Assembly: GCF_017877355.1 (NCBI RefSeq)
Contig: NZ_JAGIPR010000004.1
Coordinates: forward strand, 1 to 64,000
Length of the DNA: 64,000 nucleotides
DNA from: Chryseobacterium jejuense
GTDB lineage: Bacteria; Bacteroidota; Bacteroidia; Flavobacteriales; Weeksellaceae
Direction: 5' to 3'
Positions 43,890 to 53,894 of this stretch are shown here, piece after piece (position 1 is the first letter of the stretch; every line of letters starts with the position of its first letter). The position numbers and the translations under genes are program-made. Under the pieces are notes generated by a model. The model did not search any database. It was not told the origin of the DNA and saw only the letters and a list, made by a program, of their open reading frames with translations.

Positions 43890-44849
43890 TCTACAATTCC
43901 ATATTGTGGATAACTTTTTTAACCACGGAAGACACAGATTTACACAGATGATTGCTTTTTAAGTTGAAATTTTGAATTGGAAAAATCTGAGAAGGTTTTT
44001 AATTCATATTCTGACATTGTGGATAACTTTTTCAATTCTCCTTATTGGACTTATTCTTGAAAAACCTTTTAGTAGGGACATTTTATAACCAGCTAGGTTT
44101 GTGAAAGATATAGTATTATTTATTCTACAATTTCATATTGTGGATAACTTTTTTAACCACAGAATACGCAGATTTGCACAGATGATTGCTTTTTAAATTG
44201 AGATTTTGAATGGGAAAAATCTGAGAAGGTTTTTAATTCATATTTTGTCATTGTGGATAACTTTTTCAATTCTCCTTATTGGACTTATTCTTGAAAAACC
44301 TTTTAATAATGACATTCCATAACCAGTTATATTTGTGAAAGATATAGCATTATCTATTCTACAATTCCATATTGTGGATAACTTTTTTAATCACAGAATA
44401 CGCAGATTTGCACAGATGATTGCTTTTTAAATTGAGATTTTGAATGGGAAAAATCTGAGAAGGTTTTTAATTCATATTCTGACATCGTGGATAACTTTTT
44501 CAATTCTCCTTATTGGACTTATTCTTGAAAAACCTTTTAATAATGACATTCCATAACCAGTTATATTTGTGAAAGATATAGCATTATCTATTCTACACTT
44601 CCATATTGTGGATAACTTTTTTAACCACAGAATACGCAGATTTGCACAGATGATTACTTTTTAAATTGAGATTTTGAATGGGGAAAATCTGAGAAAGTTT
44701 TTAATTCATATTCTGATATTGTGGATAACTTTTTCAGCTCGATTTATTAGACTTATTCTTGAAAAACCTTTTAGTAAGGACATTTAATAATCAGCTAGAT
44801 TTGTGAAAGATATAGTATTATTTATTCTACAATTCTATATTGTGGATAA
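43890..44849. repeat. 234-bp tandem repeat array with nine DnaA boxes
   Basis: Four full copies of a 234-bp unit plus one partial copy lie in tandem. Each unit holds two TGTGGATAA boxes, the reverse complement of the consensus DnaA box TTATCCACA. Box positions are 43905, 44018, 44139, 44252, 44373, 44486 (one change, CGTGGATAA), 44607, 44720 and 44841, all in the same direction. The gaps alternate exactly 113 and 121 bp. The copies differ by scattered substitutions but hardly by length. The array is AT-rich and codes for nothing, and lies between convergent genes. It is a candidate replication origin or DnaA-titration site. No dnaA or dnaN gene is in the window. Confidence 0.9.
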
Positions 44850-44852
44850 CTT

Positions 44853-45653
44853 TTATTTACGAATGGTACGTAAGGCTTTTTTGATAATATATTGAGTTTC
44901 CTTTGTGTTACTTTCCCTGAGCCACTCATCACAGATTTCCACTACAAATTCCGGTTGGGATTTACTGGCATCATTCAACCAATTCCCCACGCTATCCTGT
45001 ACATATCTTGAAGAATCTGATTTTAATGGCTCTAAAATTTCCAATCCTAATCCCGGATTTTGTTTTAATGCATCAATATGCTCACACCACACTCCTCTCG
45101 GTCTTGTAGACTCGCTGGAAAAGCGTCTGATATTCTCATTTTCGTGCTTCGTCCATTCTGATAGAATAGACAAGGATTCTTTAAGATTCTTTGAAATATC
45201 CGGACGTACCGTCATCCAGCAGATTTCTCTTACTCCAAAGTGGGTGTCTGAAGCAAAGGGTTGAATTTTTTTAAATTTCTCCTCAGTATTAAAAGTATTA
45301 TTCCGTCCCACGGTATAAGCAGCCCAGCAACGAACCAAGTCTGCAGGATGTGTGGATAACTTTGAAAGAAATTCTGCATCCTCATTTTTAAGTACAAAAT
45401 CAAGAATTCCCAATCCAATAGTTTCATTGATTGTATTGACCGTTTGTTTCTTTAACTGGTCTATCTTTTTCACAATGGGTTCTAAATACTCTGATCTGTT
45501 ATTCTGTTGTAATAAATTTTCTAATAAAAGTCTCTGATCTACTGCCAGCCATTCTGTAAGATTGGCTGTTTCAATTTCCCCTCGGTTCAATTGGATTAAA
45601 ATATCAGCAGGAATATCTTTAATGGAACGGGCTCCTTTTCTTTTTTCTGTCAT
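44853..45653 (-). CDS. DNA alkylation repair protein (HEAT-repeat, AlkD-like)
   Basis: This is a 266-residue all-helical protein with HEAT-like repeats. Motifs such as LVRCWAAYTVGRN near 110, HFGVREICWMTVRPD near 140 and RFSSESTRPRGVWCEHID near 170 match the AlkC/AlkD-type DNA alkylation repair family, which excises or binds alkylated bases. Its ATG overlaps the stop of the peroxiredoxin-like gene by 4 bp (45650-45653), showing translational coupling. It ends 3 bp after the last DnaA box of the array and itself contains one more box (45351). Confidence 0.88.
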   Translation of the reverse strand: MTEKRKGARSIKDIPADILIQLNRGEIETANLTEWLAVDQRLLLENLLQQNNRSEYLEPIVKKIDQLKKQTVNTINETIGLGILDFVLKNEDAEFLSKLSTHPADLVRCWAAYTVGRNNTFNTEEKFKKIQPFASDTHFGVREICWMTVRPDISKNLKESLSILSEWTKHENENIRRFSSESTRPRGVWCEHIDALKQNPGLGLEILEPLKSDSSRYVQDSVGNWLNDASKSQPEFVVEICDEWLRESNTKETQYIIKKALRTIRK

Positions 45654-46288
45654 AATGCTTCTATTAATTCTTCTACATCTACTCTATTCATGTAATTTAT
45701 ATCTAAAAATCTATAAGTAATCACTTTATTTTCATCCACCACAAAAACAGCTGGAACTGGTAAAGTATTGTCCATGTTTTTATTGAAACCGGAAAGATGT
45801 ATTCCCAGATCTTTATAATAAGGAAGTACAAAATCCTGCAACTGAAAAGCTATACCTAATTTTTCAGCAAAATTATTATCAACATCCGTCAATACTTCAA
45901 ATTCAAGATTATTTTTCTCTGTCATGCTTAAAGAATGATCCGGCCTTTGTGGAGAAACAGCAATTAAAGTAGCATCTTTATCTTTTATTCTGGAAAGGTT
46001 GTCCTGTAAAAATTTTAATTCCAGATTACAATAAGGACACCAGCTTCCTCTATAAAAGGCTAAAATTATTTTTCCATTTTTAAGAATATCTTCAGAATTA
46101 ATTATTGTACCCAAAGCATTTGGTAATGAAAACTCAGGCATTTGATCTCCAACCTGAACACTATTTTCTTCCATTCTCTTTGTTTTCAAATCTTCAATAG
46201 ACTTTGCAAATGCATTCAGTATTTCCAGTGGAAGCTGTGAAGATAATTCCTGATTCAAATATTCGATCTGCTTTGCCAGTGTATTCAT
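45650..46288 (-). CDS. Peroxiredoxin-like protein (AhpC/TSA fold)
   Basis: This is a 212-residue cytosolic protein. Residues 1-45 are helical. The thioredoxin-fold domain has FYRGSWCPYCNLELKFL near 80 (CPYC) and the family lines FSLPNALG near 54, LIAVSPQRPDHS near 105 and PVPAVFVVDENKVI near 175. It fits the peroxiredoxin-like 2 group, which reduces peroxides or thiols. Start overlap with the AlkD-like gene shows one operon. The divergent HxlR regulator is likely to control it. Confidence 0.88.
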   Translation of the reverse strand: MNTLAKQIEYLNQELSSQLPLEILNAFAKSIEDLKTKRMEENSVQVGDQMPEFSLPNALGTIINSEDILKNGKIILAFYRGSWCPYCNLELKFLQDNLSRIKDKDATLIAVSPQRPDHSLSMTEKNNLEFEVLTDVDNNFAEKLGIAFQLQDFVLPYYKDLGIHLSGFNKNMDNTLPVPAVFVVDENKVITYRFLDINYMNRVDVEELIEAL

Positions 46289-46383
46289 TTTTTTAATTTT
46301 ATTATTTTTACAAAGGTCTAAAAGTGGTTATAAATAAGCAATAACGCATATTTTTCACCCATAGGGATAAAAAAGTCAATTTT

Positions 46384-46731
46384 ATGGAAATAAAGGGAAG
46401 AGCTGAAGAAAATAAAATCTGTCCATTGGAAGTTGCTGTTAATACCATCAGTGGAAAATGGAAAATTCCTATTGTTTGGCAGATTAATGAGGGAAAGAAA
46501 CGTCCAAGTGAGTTTTTGCGTGGAATCGCAAAAGTAGACCGCAGAGTTCTTAACCAGCAGCTGACAGAAATGGTTGAAGATGGTATTCTCACAAAACAAT
46601 CTTTTAATGAGCTACCTCCCAGAGTTGAATATACATTGACAGAGCTAGGTGAAAAGTTGGTTGCTATTCTTTGGCAGCTGAATGATTGGGGAAAACTTTT
46701 GATTCCTGAAGAGGAGAATACTGAAGTTTAA
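46384..46731 (+). CDS. HxlR family transcriptional regulator
   Basis: This is a 115-residue winged-helix regulator. CPLEVAVNTISGKWKIPIVW at 13-32 is the HxlR signature, with the single Cys at 13 that in relatives such as YodB or HypR senses electrophiles or oxidants. RPSEFLRGIAKVDRRVLNQQLTEMVEDGIL forms the recognition helix and wing. It diverges from the peroxiredoxin-like/AlkD-like operon with 95 bp between, a common layout for a redox switch. Confidence 0.92.
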   Translation: MEIKGRAEENKICPLEVAVNTISGKWKIPIVWQINEGKKRPSEFLRGIAKVDRRVLNQQLTEMVEDGILTKQSFNELPPRVEYTLTELGEKLVAILWQLNDWGKLLIPEEENTEV

Positions 46732-47085
46732 AATTGCTTTTAAATCTCACTGATTTGGCAGATTTCTTATTCTGCTAGCATTTAACTGTTTTGAAAAGCG
46801 CAAAGACACAAAATTATTCTGAATAGATTGTGTTATTAAGGCGCAAGATTCCATCTGCAATAAAATTATATGCTGTAAAATTATTGCCATAAACGCACAA
46901 ATAATCTTATTTATATAAAACATAGCAATCTATGTGGTTGTATTTTTAATCAATAAGTTCTAAACAATATAGAAGCATTCAAAATTATTCTATTCATGCA
47001 TTCATAGCTAAAAAACCTTACAAATAAAAGCATATTTTGATATTTCAACATTTCACAAAAAATCCCATATTTGTAACCGAATCAA
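46732..47085. other. Gene-free stretch of 354 bp
   Basis: The region is AT-rich. It includes phrases of the dispersed flavobacterial intergenic type (AGCGCAAAGACACAAAATT). It must hold the promoter of the DUF4846 gene; CATATTTGTAACC near 47067 is close to but not an exact -7 box. I see nothing else. Confidence 0.4.
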
Positions 47086-47964
47086 ATGAATATGAAAAAA
47101 ATTATTTCAGGAGTGGTAATTAGCATGGTTTTATTGGGCTGTACTCAAGATAAAACTACATCAAACCGAAATTCTGAGGAATCTGAAATTCTAACTTCTG
47201 AAACTTCAGTGCAAATCAATAAGGATAAAAATACAGTTAGGAAAAGATTTTCCCCGCCTAAAGATTATCAGTGGCATGAAGAGAAACCTGATTCTTTCGG
47301 ATACTTCATTGAAAACTTTAAATTAAAGCCTTATGGAAGCCAGATTTTAAAATATGATAGCTCTCCTATTTCCACACAGCATCTTCATGAAGCTGTTTTT
47401 GATATTGATACCGGAAATAAAGACCTCCAGCAATGTGCGGATGCCGTAATTCGGCTAAGAGCTGAATATTTATATAAAAATAAAAAAACGGATGATATTA
47501 AGTTTCATTTTACCAGCGGTCATCTTCTCAGCTGGAATGATTATAAAAATGGGACAAGAGCTTTCGTTAATGGCAATTCTGTAAGCTTTAGAAAAACAGC
47601 TGGTTTTGATGATTCTTATCAGGGTTTCAGAAATTATCTGGACCTTATCTTTAATTATGCGGGAACTATTTCACTGAATAAGGAAACCAAACCAGTCTTA
47701 AAAAACTCAGATTTAAAAACCGGAGACATTCTGATCACTCCGGGAAGCCCGGGACATGTGGTTTTTATTGCCGGGGTCTGTAAGAATAAGGAAGGGAAAA
47801 AATTATTTTTATTGAGTGAAGGATTTACACCTGCTCAATCTATACATCTGTTATCCAACCCTTTCCAAAAAAATATTTCGCCATGGTATGACCTTGATGT
47901 GGATGCTCCTGAGACCAAAACGGCGCGGTATATTTTCAAACCGACAAATTTCAGACGCTTTTAA
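47086..47964 (+). CDS. DUF4846 lipoprotein
   Basis: This is a 292-residue protein. A lipoprotein signal (SGVVISMVLLGC with Cys at about residue 20) precedes a linker rich in Ser, Thr, Glu and Asn. DUF4846 signatures are SPPKDYQWHEEKPDSFGYFIENF near 65, ADAVIRLRAEYLY near 125 and GDILITPGSPGHVVFIAG near 215. Function is unknown in the family. The start is ATG 47086; ATG 47092 is possible. pfkA follows after its own promoter. Confidence 0.85.
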   Translation: MNMKKIISGVVISMVLLGCTQDKTTSNRNSEESEILTSETSVQINKDKNTVRKRFSPPKDYQWHEEKPDSFGYFIENFKLKPYGSQILKYDSSPISTQHLHEAVFDIDTGNKDLQQCADAVIRLRAEYLYKNKKTDDIKFHFTSGHLLSWNDYKNGTRAFVNGNSVSFRKTAGFDDSYQGFRNYLDLIFNYAGTISLNKETKPVLKNSDLKTGDILITPGSPGHVVFIAGVCKNKEGKKLFLLSEGFTPAQSIHLLSNPFQKNISPWYDLDVDAPETKTARYIFKPTNFRRF

Positions 47965-48019
47965 TTCTATATATTCAAAACAATTGAAAAGTTACTACGA
48001 TAATCTGAACTTGTTTTTG

Positions 48020-48027
48020 TAAATTTG
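48020..48027 (+). promoter_or_regulatory. TAnnTTTG promoter box for pfkA-gap
   Basis: TAAATTTG lies 20 bp before ATG 48048. Confidence 0.65.
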
Positions 48028-48047
48028 TGTTCGAAATTTTTTACTAG

Positions 48048-49034
48048 ATGAAAGAGAGTGCTGTAAAAAAGATTGCAGTTCTTACCTCAGGAGGAGACGC
48101 TCCAGGTATGAATGCAGCATTAAGAGCGGTAGTAAGAACCGCCAATTACTATAATATTGAATGCTACGGGGTAAGGGAAGGCTACAATGGCCTTATCAGC
48201 AATGATTTCCTGAAAATGGGAGCCCGTTCCGTAAAAAATATAATCAACCAAGGTGGAACAATTCTAAAGTCTGCCAGATCTGCTGATTTCAGAACTAAAG
48301 AAGGCCGTCAGAAAGCTTATGATAACTGCGTAAAGCTGGGTATCGACGGATTGGTATGCATTGGTGGAGACGGAACTTTCACCGGTGCCAAGATCTTCAG
48401 TGAAGAATTCGGAATCAGAGTAATCGGTATTCCGGGAACTATTGACAATGATATTTTCGGAACAGATAATACCATCGGATATGACACTGCGTTGAATACT
48501 GCTATGGAAGCGATTGATAAAATCCGTGATACAGCCACTTCTCACAACAGGGTTTTCTTTGTTGAAGTAATGGGGCGTGATGCAGGATTTATCGCTTTAA
48601 ACAGTGGTTTGGCTACAGGTGCTTTGGATATTTTAATTCCTGAGAAAAAAGACAGTATGGATGATCTTTTTGCAAAGTTCAGAAAAGCTGAAAAAACAGG
48701 AAAATCATCCAGCATTGTAGTGGTAGCAGAAGGTGAAAAACTAGCCAATGTTTATGGGTTGGCAGAAAAAACAAAGGAAATATTCCCTGACTATGACATT
48801 CGTGTAGCGGTTTTAGGACACATGCAAAGAGGAGGATCTCCTAGTTGTGCAGACCGAGTATTGGCCAGCAGACTTGGGTATGGTGCAGTAGTAGGATTAA
48901 TGGATGGCCAAACCAATGTAATGGCAGGAATGCGCTCCAACGATGTGGTGTATACACCTATTGAAGAAGCCATTAAAAAACATAACGAAATCAATAAAGA
49001 CTTAATGTTGATTTCAGAAATTTTAGCAATCTAA
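48048..49034 (+). CDS. pfkA: ATP-dependent 6-phosphofructokinase
   Basis: It phosphorylates fructose 6-phosphate in glycolysis; it is cytosolic and tetrameric. The protein is 328 residues. The N-terminus VLTSGGDAPGMNAALRAVVR, CIGGDGTFTGA near 104 and IGIPGTIDNDIFGTDNTIGYDTA near 125 are diagnostic. The Gly in GGDGT rather than Asp points to ATP, not PPi, as the phosphate donor. VMGRDAGFIALNSGLATGA near 170 is the substrate site. gap starts 33 bp later in the same direction. Confidence 0.97.
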   Translation: MKESAVKKIAVLTSGGDAPGMNAALRAVVRTANYYNIECYGVREGYNGLISNDFLKMGARSVKNIINQGGTILKSARSADFRTKEGRQKAYDNCVKLGIDGLVCIGGDGTFTGAKIFSEEFGIRVIGIPGTIDNDIFGTDNTIGYDTALNTAMEAIDKIRDTATSHNRVFFVEVMGRDAGFIALNSGLATGALDILIPEKKDSMDDLFAKFRKAEKTGKSSSIVVVAEGEKLANVYGLAEKTKEIFPDYDIRVAVLGHMQRGGSPSCADRVLASRLGYGAVVGLMDGQTNVMAGMRSNDVVYTPIEEAIKKHNEINKDLMLISEILAI

Positions 49035-49055
49035 TTATTTTTATAAATCTAATAA

Positions 49056-50075
<1,020 letters not shown>

Positions 50076-50098
50076 GTAATAAGCAATGAGTAATATAA

Positions 50099-50124
50099 AA
50101 CCTTCCCAATGGGAAGGTTTTTTT
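50099..50124 (+). terminator. Terminator of pfkA-gap
   Basis: Arms AACCTTCCC (50099-50107) and GGGAAGGTT (50111-50119) are followed by a T7 run. Confidence 0.9.
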
Positions 50125-50212
50125 ATTATTTTGTCTTTAATTTATTTATTATAGTATAGATTTCTTTTCCCACATATTCATAATTACTTATCTAAAAAAC
50201 TAAATAGGTTTT

Positions 50213-50953
50213 TCATTTTATTTGCTGCTCAATTTCTTTTATATACTTAGCGATTTCTTCTTTGGACATATTTCCTTCCACTTTTTGCAATGCTAAATTG
50301 ATGATATTTAATTTTATGCTTGCAGCTTTTGCTTGTTCTTGTTTAGATTTTTCTGCTTCAAAATCAACACTTGCTTCTGCCACTGCAATTTCCTTAGTAC
50401 TTGTTATTACCTTATCAAATAAACTTTTTATATCATTACTAGACATGCTTGGTTGAAATACAGAAAGTGAATTTATATCAATTCCTTTTTCGTTTGGTGT
50501 GATACTACTATTTTTAAAATCCTGAAGCATTTGTATAATATCCTTTTTTTCATCTGCTGTCGCATAATACAATTCATTCAGTCTATAAAGAGCATCTCGT
50601 AGCATATTAACTGCTGCAGTTCGTTTTGCCAGATCAGCTACACTTTTTTGAGCATTAAACGCAGCTTCTGCTTCTCCGACATCACCCTGTAGACCTTTTA
50701 CTTTTGCTGTTATTCCCATAATAGTTTCCATAGCTGCATCAGGGGGATTTTCAGAAAGCATCCTTATTCTTTGATTTTGATCCACATAAAGCATTGAACC
50801 TCGCCTTGTAGCATCATATTGTGCCCAAAACAAAGTTGGCTCTATTTTATTATCCTGACTTTTAAATAGTTGAAATTGTTCTATTGAAGCTTTTCGTTGT
50901 CCCAAAACAATGCTTGCCCAAAGCAGAAACAGTAATAAAATTTTTGTTTTCAT
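50213..50953 (-). CDS. Secreted helical protein, unknown function
   Basis: This is a 246-residue protein with a signal peptide (MKTKILLLFLLWASIVLGQ). The mature part is mostly helical and rich in Ala, Glu, Lys and Gln, with probable coiled coils at 85-125 and 185-240. It has no cysteine. It is probably periplasmic. I do not recognise the family. It stands alone between gap and the MpaB-like gene. Confidence 0.7.
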   Translation of the reverse strand: MKTKILLLFLLWASIVLGQRKASIEQFQLFKSQDNKIEPTLFWAQYDATRRGSMLYVDQNQRIRMLSENPPDAAMETIMGITAKVKGLQGDVGEAEAAFNAQKSVADLAKRTAAVNMLRDALYRLNELYYATADEKKDIIQMLQDFKNSSITPNEKGIDINSLSVFQPSMSSNDIKSLFDKVITSTKEIAVAEASVDFEAEKSKQEQAKAASIKLNIINLALQKVEGNMSKEEIAKYIKEIEQQIK

Positions 50954-51164
50954 ATTTTCTAGTTTTCAGGGTTAAATTCTAATTATTAATTACACAAAGT
51001 TTAGATTTTTATAGGCATCAAGAAATTACCCTTTTGTGGTATTTTTAAAGAATTTTAAAAACTTTTTAAGCTCTATTTATAGAAAGAATGAGCTTGAATC
51101 CTGACAAATCTCACCATAATATTTCGGTGTAAAACTTGTACTTTTATAGATAAAGGAATGAACA

Positions 51165-52349
51165 ATGATACAACCTCGATTTAAGGATTCTCCGCATTTC
51201 AGAAATTTTTGGGAGAACGGTAACGGAAAATTATTAATAGAATTTTCCGGTGCTGAAGTGAGCTTTAAAGATTTTGAACAATATGCCTCTTTCTTCTATC
51301 ATGTAGATGAAACCGGAGATGATGTGGTAAAAGAGGTTTATTTTACTAAAAAATTCCATGAAGCTTCAAGGGAAATAGAAGGTTATATCAGAAATGGAGT
51401 CTCCGAAAATGATAATATTCCTGAAAGTGTAAAAAAATTGTTCGCACAAACTCAGAAAGTTCCAGACTGGCTGGATTATAATTTATTAAAAAGCGGCGCT
51501 GAACTCTGTATGAGAAGCAACCTAGATTCTTTAATTTCTTTGAGAGATTATTGCCTGATCGGAGGCTATGACTACGCTTACCTCAACAAACCGCTCATTG
51601 TGACAGAATCCTTGAAAAAAGGAGCGGTGAAACGTCTTTCGGAAACTTTGGATTTCTGGGTGAATGTTACCCGATACAATGCATTGGAAATTCATGCTAA
51701 AGGATATGAATTTGCTATAAAAACAAGGTTGATTCATTCCTACGCAAGACTTTCCATCAAAAAACACTATAAAGATTGGGATACTGACAACTGGGGAGAA
51801 CCCATCAATTCATGGGACATGATGGCGACTTATATTGGATTCAGTCTGGTTTTTCTTCATAGTCTTCAAAAATTAGGAAATACTTTTTCTGTTGAAGAAG
51901 AACAGGGAATTTTCCATCTGTGGAAATATGTAGGATACCTTCTTGGAATCCCAGAGCAACTTCTTCCTGATGACAAGAAACAGGCTACAGAATATTTTTA
52001 TTTATGGACTTCCATTCAGCCTCCATCTGATAAAGATTCTGTTCTTCTCGCTCATTCTTTACTTAATGAGTCACTGGAAAATCCTATTTTAAATTTCAAA
52101 TTTCAACGAAAAAATCTGAGATATCTGCACATCTGCTGTACCTGGTTTCTGCTGGATGATGAAGTTTGTAAAAGACTACAAATTCCGGAAGTTTCTAACA
52201 AAATGTTATTTCCAAAATCAAAAATATTTTTCAATAGAATGTATGATCGTCTCGTAAGCCGGAATGCCAGAATAAAGAGAGGAAATAAAGATCAGATGAA
52301 AGTATTGAAGGATTATCTGAATATCACTCAAAATTCAAATTTTCATTAA
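51165..52349 (+). CDS. MpaB/DUF2236-type oxygenase-like protein
   Basis: This is a 394-residue cytosolic helical protein. YCLIGGYDYAYLNKPLIVTESLKKGAVKRLSET near 128, RLIHSYARLSIKK near 190 and MMATYIGFSLVFLHSLQKLG near 225 match the DUF2236 superfamily of oxygenases related to MpaB and latex-clearing protein. The families bind heme and open or cut carbon chains; the His in IHSYAR is the candidate ligand. The substrate is unknown. Confidence 0.82.
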   Translation: MIQPRFKDSPHFRNFWENGNGKLLIEFSGAEVSFKDFEQYASFFYHVDETGDDVVKEVYFTKKFHEASREIEGYIRNGVSENDNIPESVKKLFAQTQKVPDWLDYNLLKSGAELCMRSNLDSLISLRDYCLIGGYDYAYLNKPLIVTESLKKGAVKRLSETLDFWVNVTRYNALEIHAKGYEFAIKTRLIHSYARLSIKKHYKDWDTDNWGEPINSWDMMATYIGFSLVFLHSLQKLGNTFSVEEEQGIFHLWKYVGYLLGIPEQLLPDDKKQATEYFYLWTSIQPPSDKDSVLLAHSLLNESLENPILNFKFQRKNLRYLHICCTWFLLDDEVCKRLQIPEVSNKMLFPKSKIFFNRMYDRLVSRNARIKRGNKDQMKVLKDYLNITQNSNFH

Positions 52350-52388
52350 ATCTCTGTTTTTCAAAGAAACAAAAAGCTCAAAATTATG

Positions 52389-53582
52389 TTAATCTGAAGA
52401 AAGCTTTCTGTTCCTGAAATTCCAGATCAGATACAGTAAAAATAAAATAAACCAAACGCCAATAACAGCACCGATGAAAAACCCCACGATGGAAGGATGA
52501 AGATAATTCGGCTTATAAAACAAACGGTCAAGGGTTACAAATTTATCTTTTAAATCACCCCTTTCGTGAGTATTTCGTATTGCATTCAGAGGCTCCTGCT
52601 GGTGATCCCGGTAATAAAAGACATCTTTAGTAAGCTCTTTCGGAACAATCTGCGTTTCTATATTGTATTTTTTAAAAAGGACATCCAATCTCTGAAATGA
52701 GTAAAGCAATGAGTCCTGACTATATTTGTAAAGCAAATTATATCTTTTGACTGCGTTTTGATACTGCTGCCCCCGTTCAGGAACTTTATGCAATGAAGAG
52801 AACAAAAGTCTGTTTTCAAGAAAAATACACATTTTCTCATCATATTGAGGATGTACTTCTATTCCTTGAAATATAATTTCGGTACTGTCTCCTATCTCCT
52901 TTTTAGAAATAATTCTTTTTTCCAGCTCCCCGGCATCAAGCCCAAGAATGTCAAGCACCGATCTCGATTTATTGCTTAATTTTTCATGATCAGAACTCAG
53001 TATTGTCAGGGTATCAATACTGTAATACCTGGATTCTGTTGAGGAATAATCCTTATTATTACCCGGCTCGTAATACACCGTATCTCTCAGTTCAACCACA
53101 GGGTAAGGTTTGGGATATAAAATATTTTTGGGATTAAACAGTTTCTCTGAACTGTAGGAAGTATAATTGTATAAAAAAGGCTGTAAAACATTCAACAGCA
53201 TTTTGTCTTTATTAAGATCCTTTTCAGGCAATTCAGTTCGTAGTTTTGCATTAAAGCCAAAACTATAACTGATGAAAAAAGTCAGAGAAAAAAAAGAAAT
53301 TAATAGTAGTACAATCCCAATTCCCAAATTTTTTGAAAGTCCGTTTCTTTTTTTGGAATGATTTCTAAGAAGAAAAATAACAAAGAAAAACAAAAAAAGA
53401 CCGGTTACGAAAACGTGAGAAATAGAGACATCATCGTAAAATTTAAATCTATAAAATTCTGTATAAATATTAATATCCCCAAGACCTTTAAACTTTACAT
53501 ATCCGTACATAAAGTAGGCAAAATGTACGACGGCTAGTACAGCAAAAGATTTAATCAGGAATCGTTTTAATTTTCTGTCCAT
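52389..53582 (-). CDS. Membrane protein of unknown function
   Basis: This is a 397-residue protein. N-terminal helices lie near 8-28, 52-72 (VFVTGLFLFFFVIFLL) and 85-108 (GIGIVLLLISFFSLTFFISY). A soluble region runs from 110 to 360, likely extracytoplasmic. A last helix at 365-390 (GFFIGAVIGVWFILFLLYLI) is followed by a charged tail. The soluble part has many Tyr and Asp and no known motif. I do not recognise the family. It lies between the DUF2236 and recA genes and is transcribed away from recA. Confidence 0.7.
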   Translation of the reverse strand: MDRKLKRFLIKSFAVLAVVHFAYFMYGYVKFKGLGDINIYTEFYRFKFYDDVSISHVFVTGLFLFFFVIFLLRNHSKKRNGLSKNLGIGIVLLLISFFSLTFFISYSFGFNAKLRTELPEKDLNKDKMLLNVLQPFLYNYTSYSSEKLFNPKNILYPKPYPVVELRDTVYYEPGNNKDYSSTESRYYSIDTLTILSSDHEKLSNKSRSVLDILGLDAGELEKRIISKKEIGDSTEIIFQGIEVHPQYDEKMCIFLENRLLFSSLHKVPERGQQYQNAVKRYNLLYKYSQDSLLYSFQRLDVLFKKYNIETQIVPKELTKDVFYYRDHQQEPLNAIRNTHERGDLKDKFVTLDRLFYKPNYLHPSIVGFFIGAVIGVWFILFLLYLIWNFRNRKLSSD

Positions 53583-53867
53583 AGAATGATCTTAAAAAAC
53601 AATGTTTTAAGGTAATCATTTTTTATATTGGATAAATAAAACTCTGTGTATACTCATTAATATAAAATTTCCAATTGTAATATTTAACACAAGCATCCTT
53701 ATTCTGCCAGCATAAAAACACAGATTTTTATTTTTTCAACATTTCTCAATACCACATTCTGCATCTGCTTCGTTATGAATAACATCAGCTTCAAAATTTT
53801 ATCATTTTTTAACTCTAAAAACCGGTTTCAGGGATAAATAATATTAGTTTTTGATCTATAAATTATG
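53583..53867. other. Intergenic region upstream of recA
   Basis: It contains the divergent starts of the membrane-protein gene and recA. It is AT-rich. I see no LexA-like palindrome. Confidence 0.4.
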
Positions 53868-53875
53868 TATTTTTG
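53868..53875 (+). promoter_or_regulatory. TAnnTTTG promoter box for recA
   Basis: TATTTTTG lies 19 bp before ATG 53895. A TTG (53851-53853) is upstream at a shorter than usual spacing of 14. Confidence 0.55.
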
Positions 53876-53894
53876 AGAAATTATTTTAATAGAG

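Noticed and set aside
43890..44849. CRISPR array
   Set aside because: The repeated unit is 234 bp with no unique spacers and no cas genes nearby.
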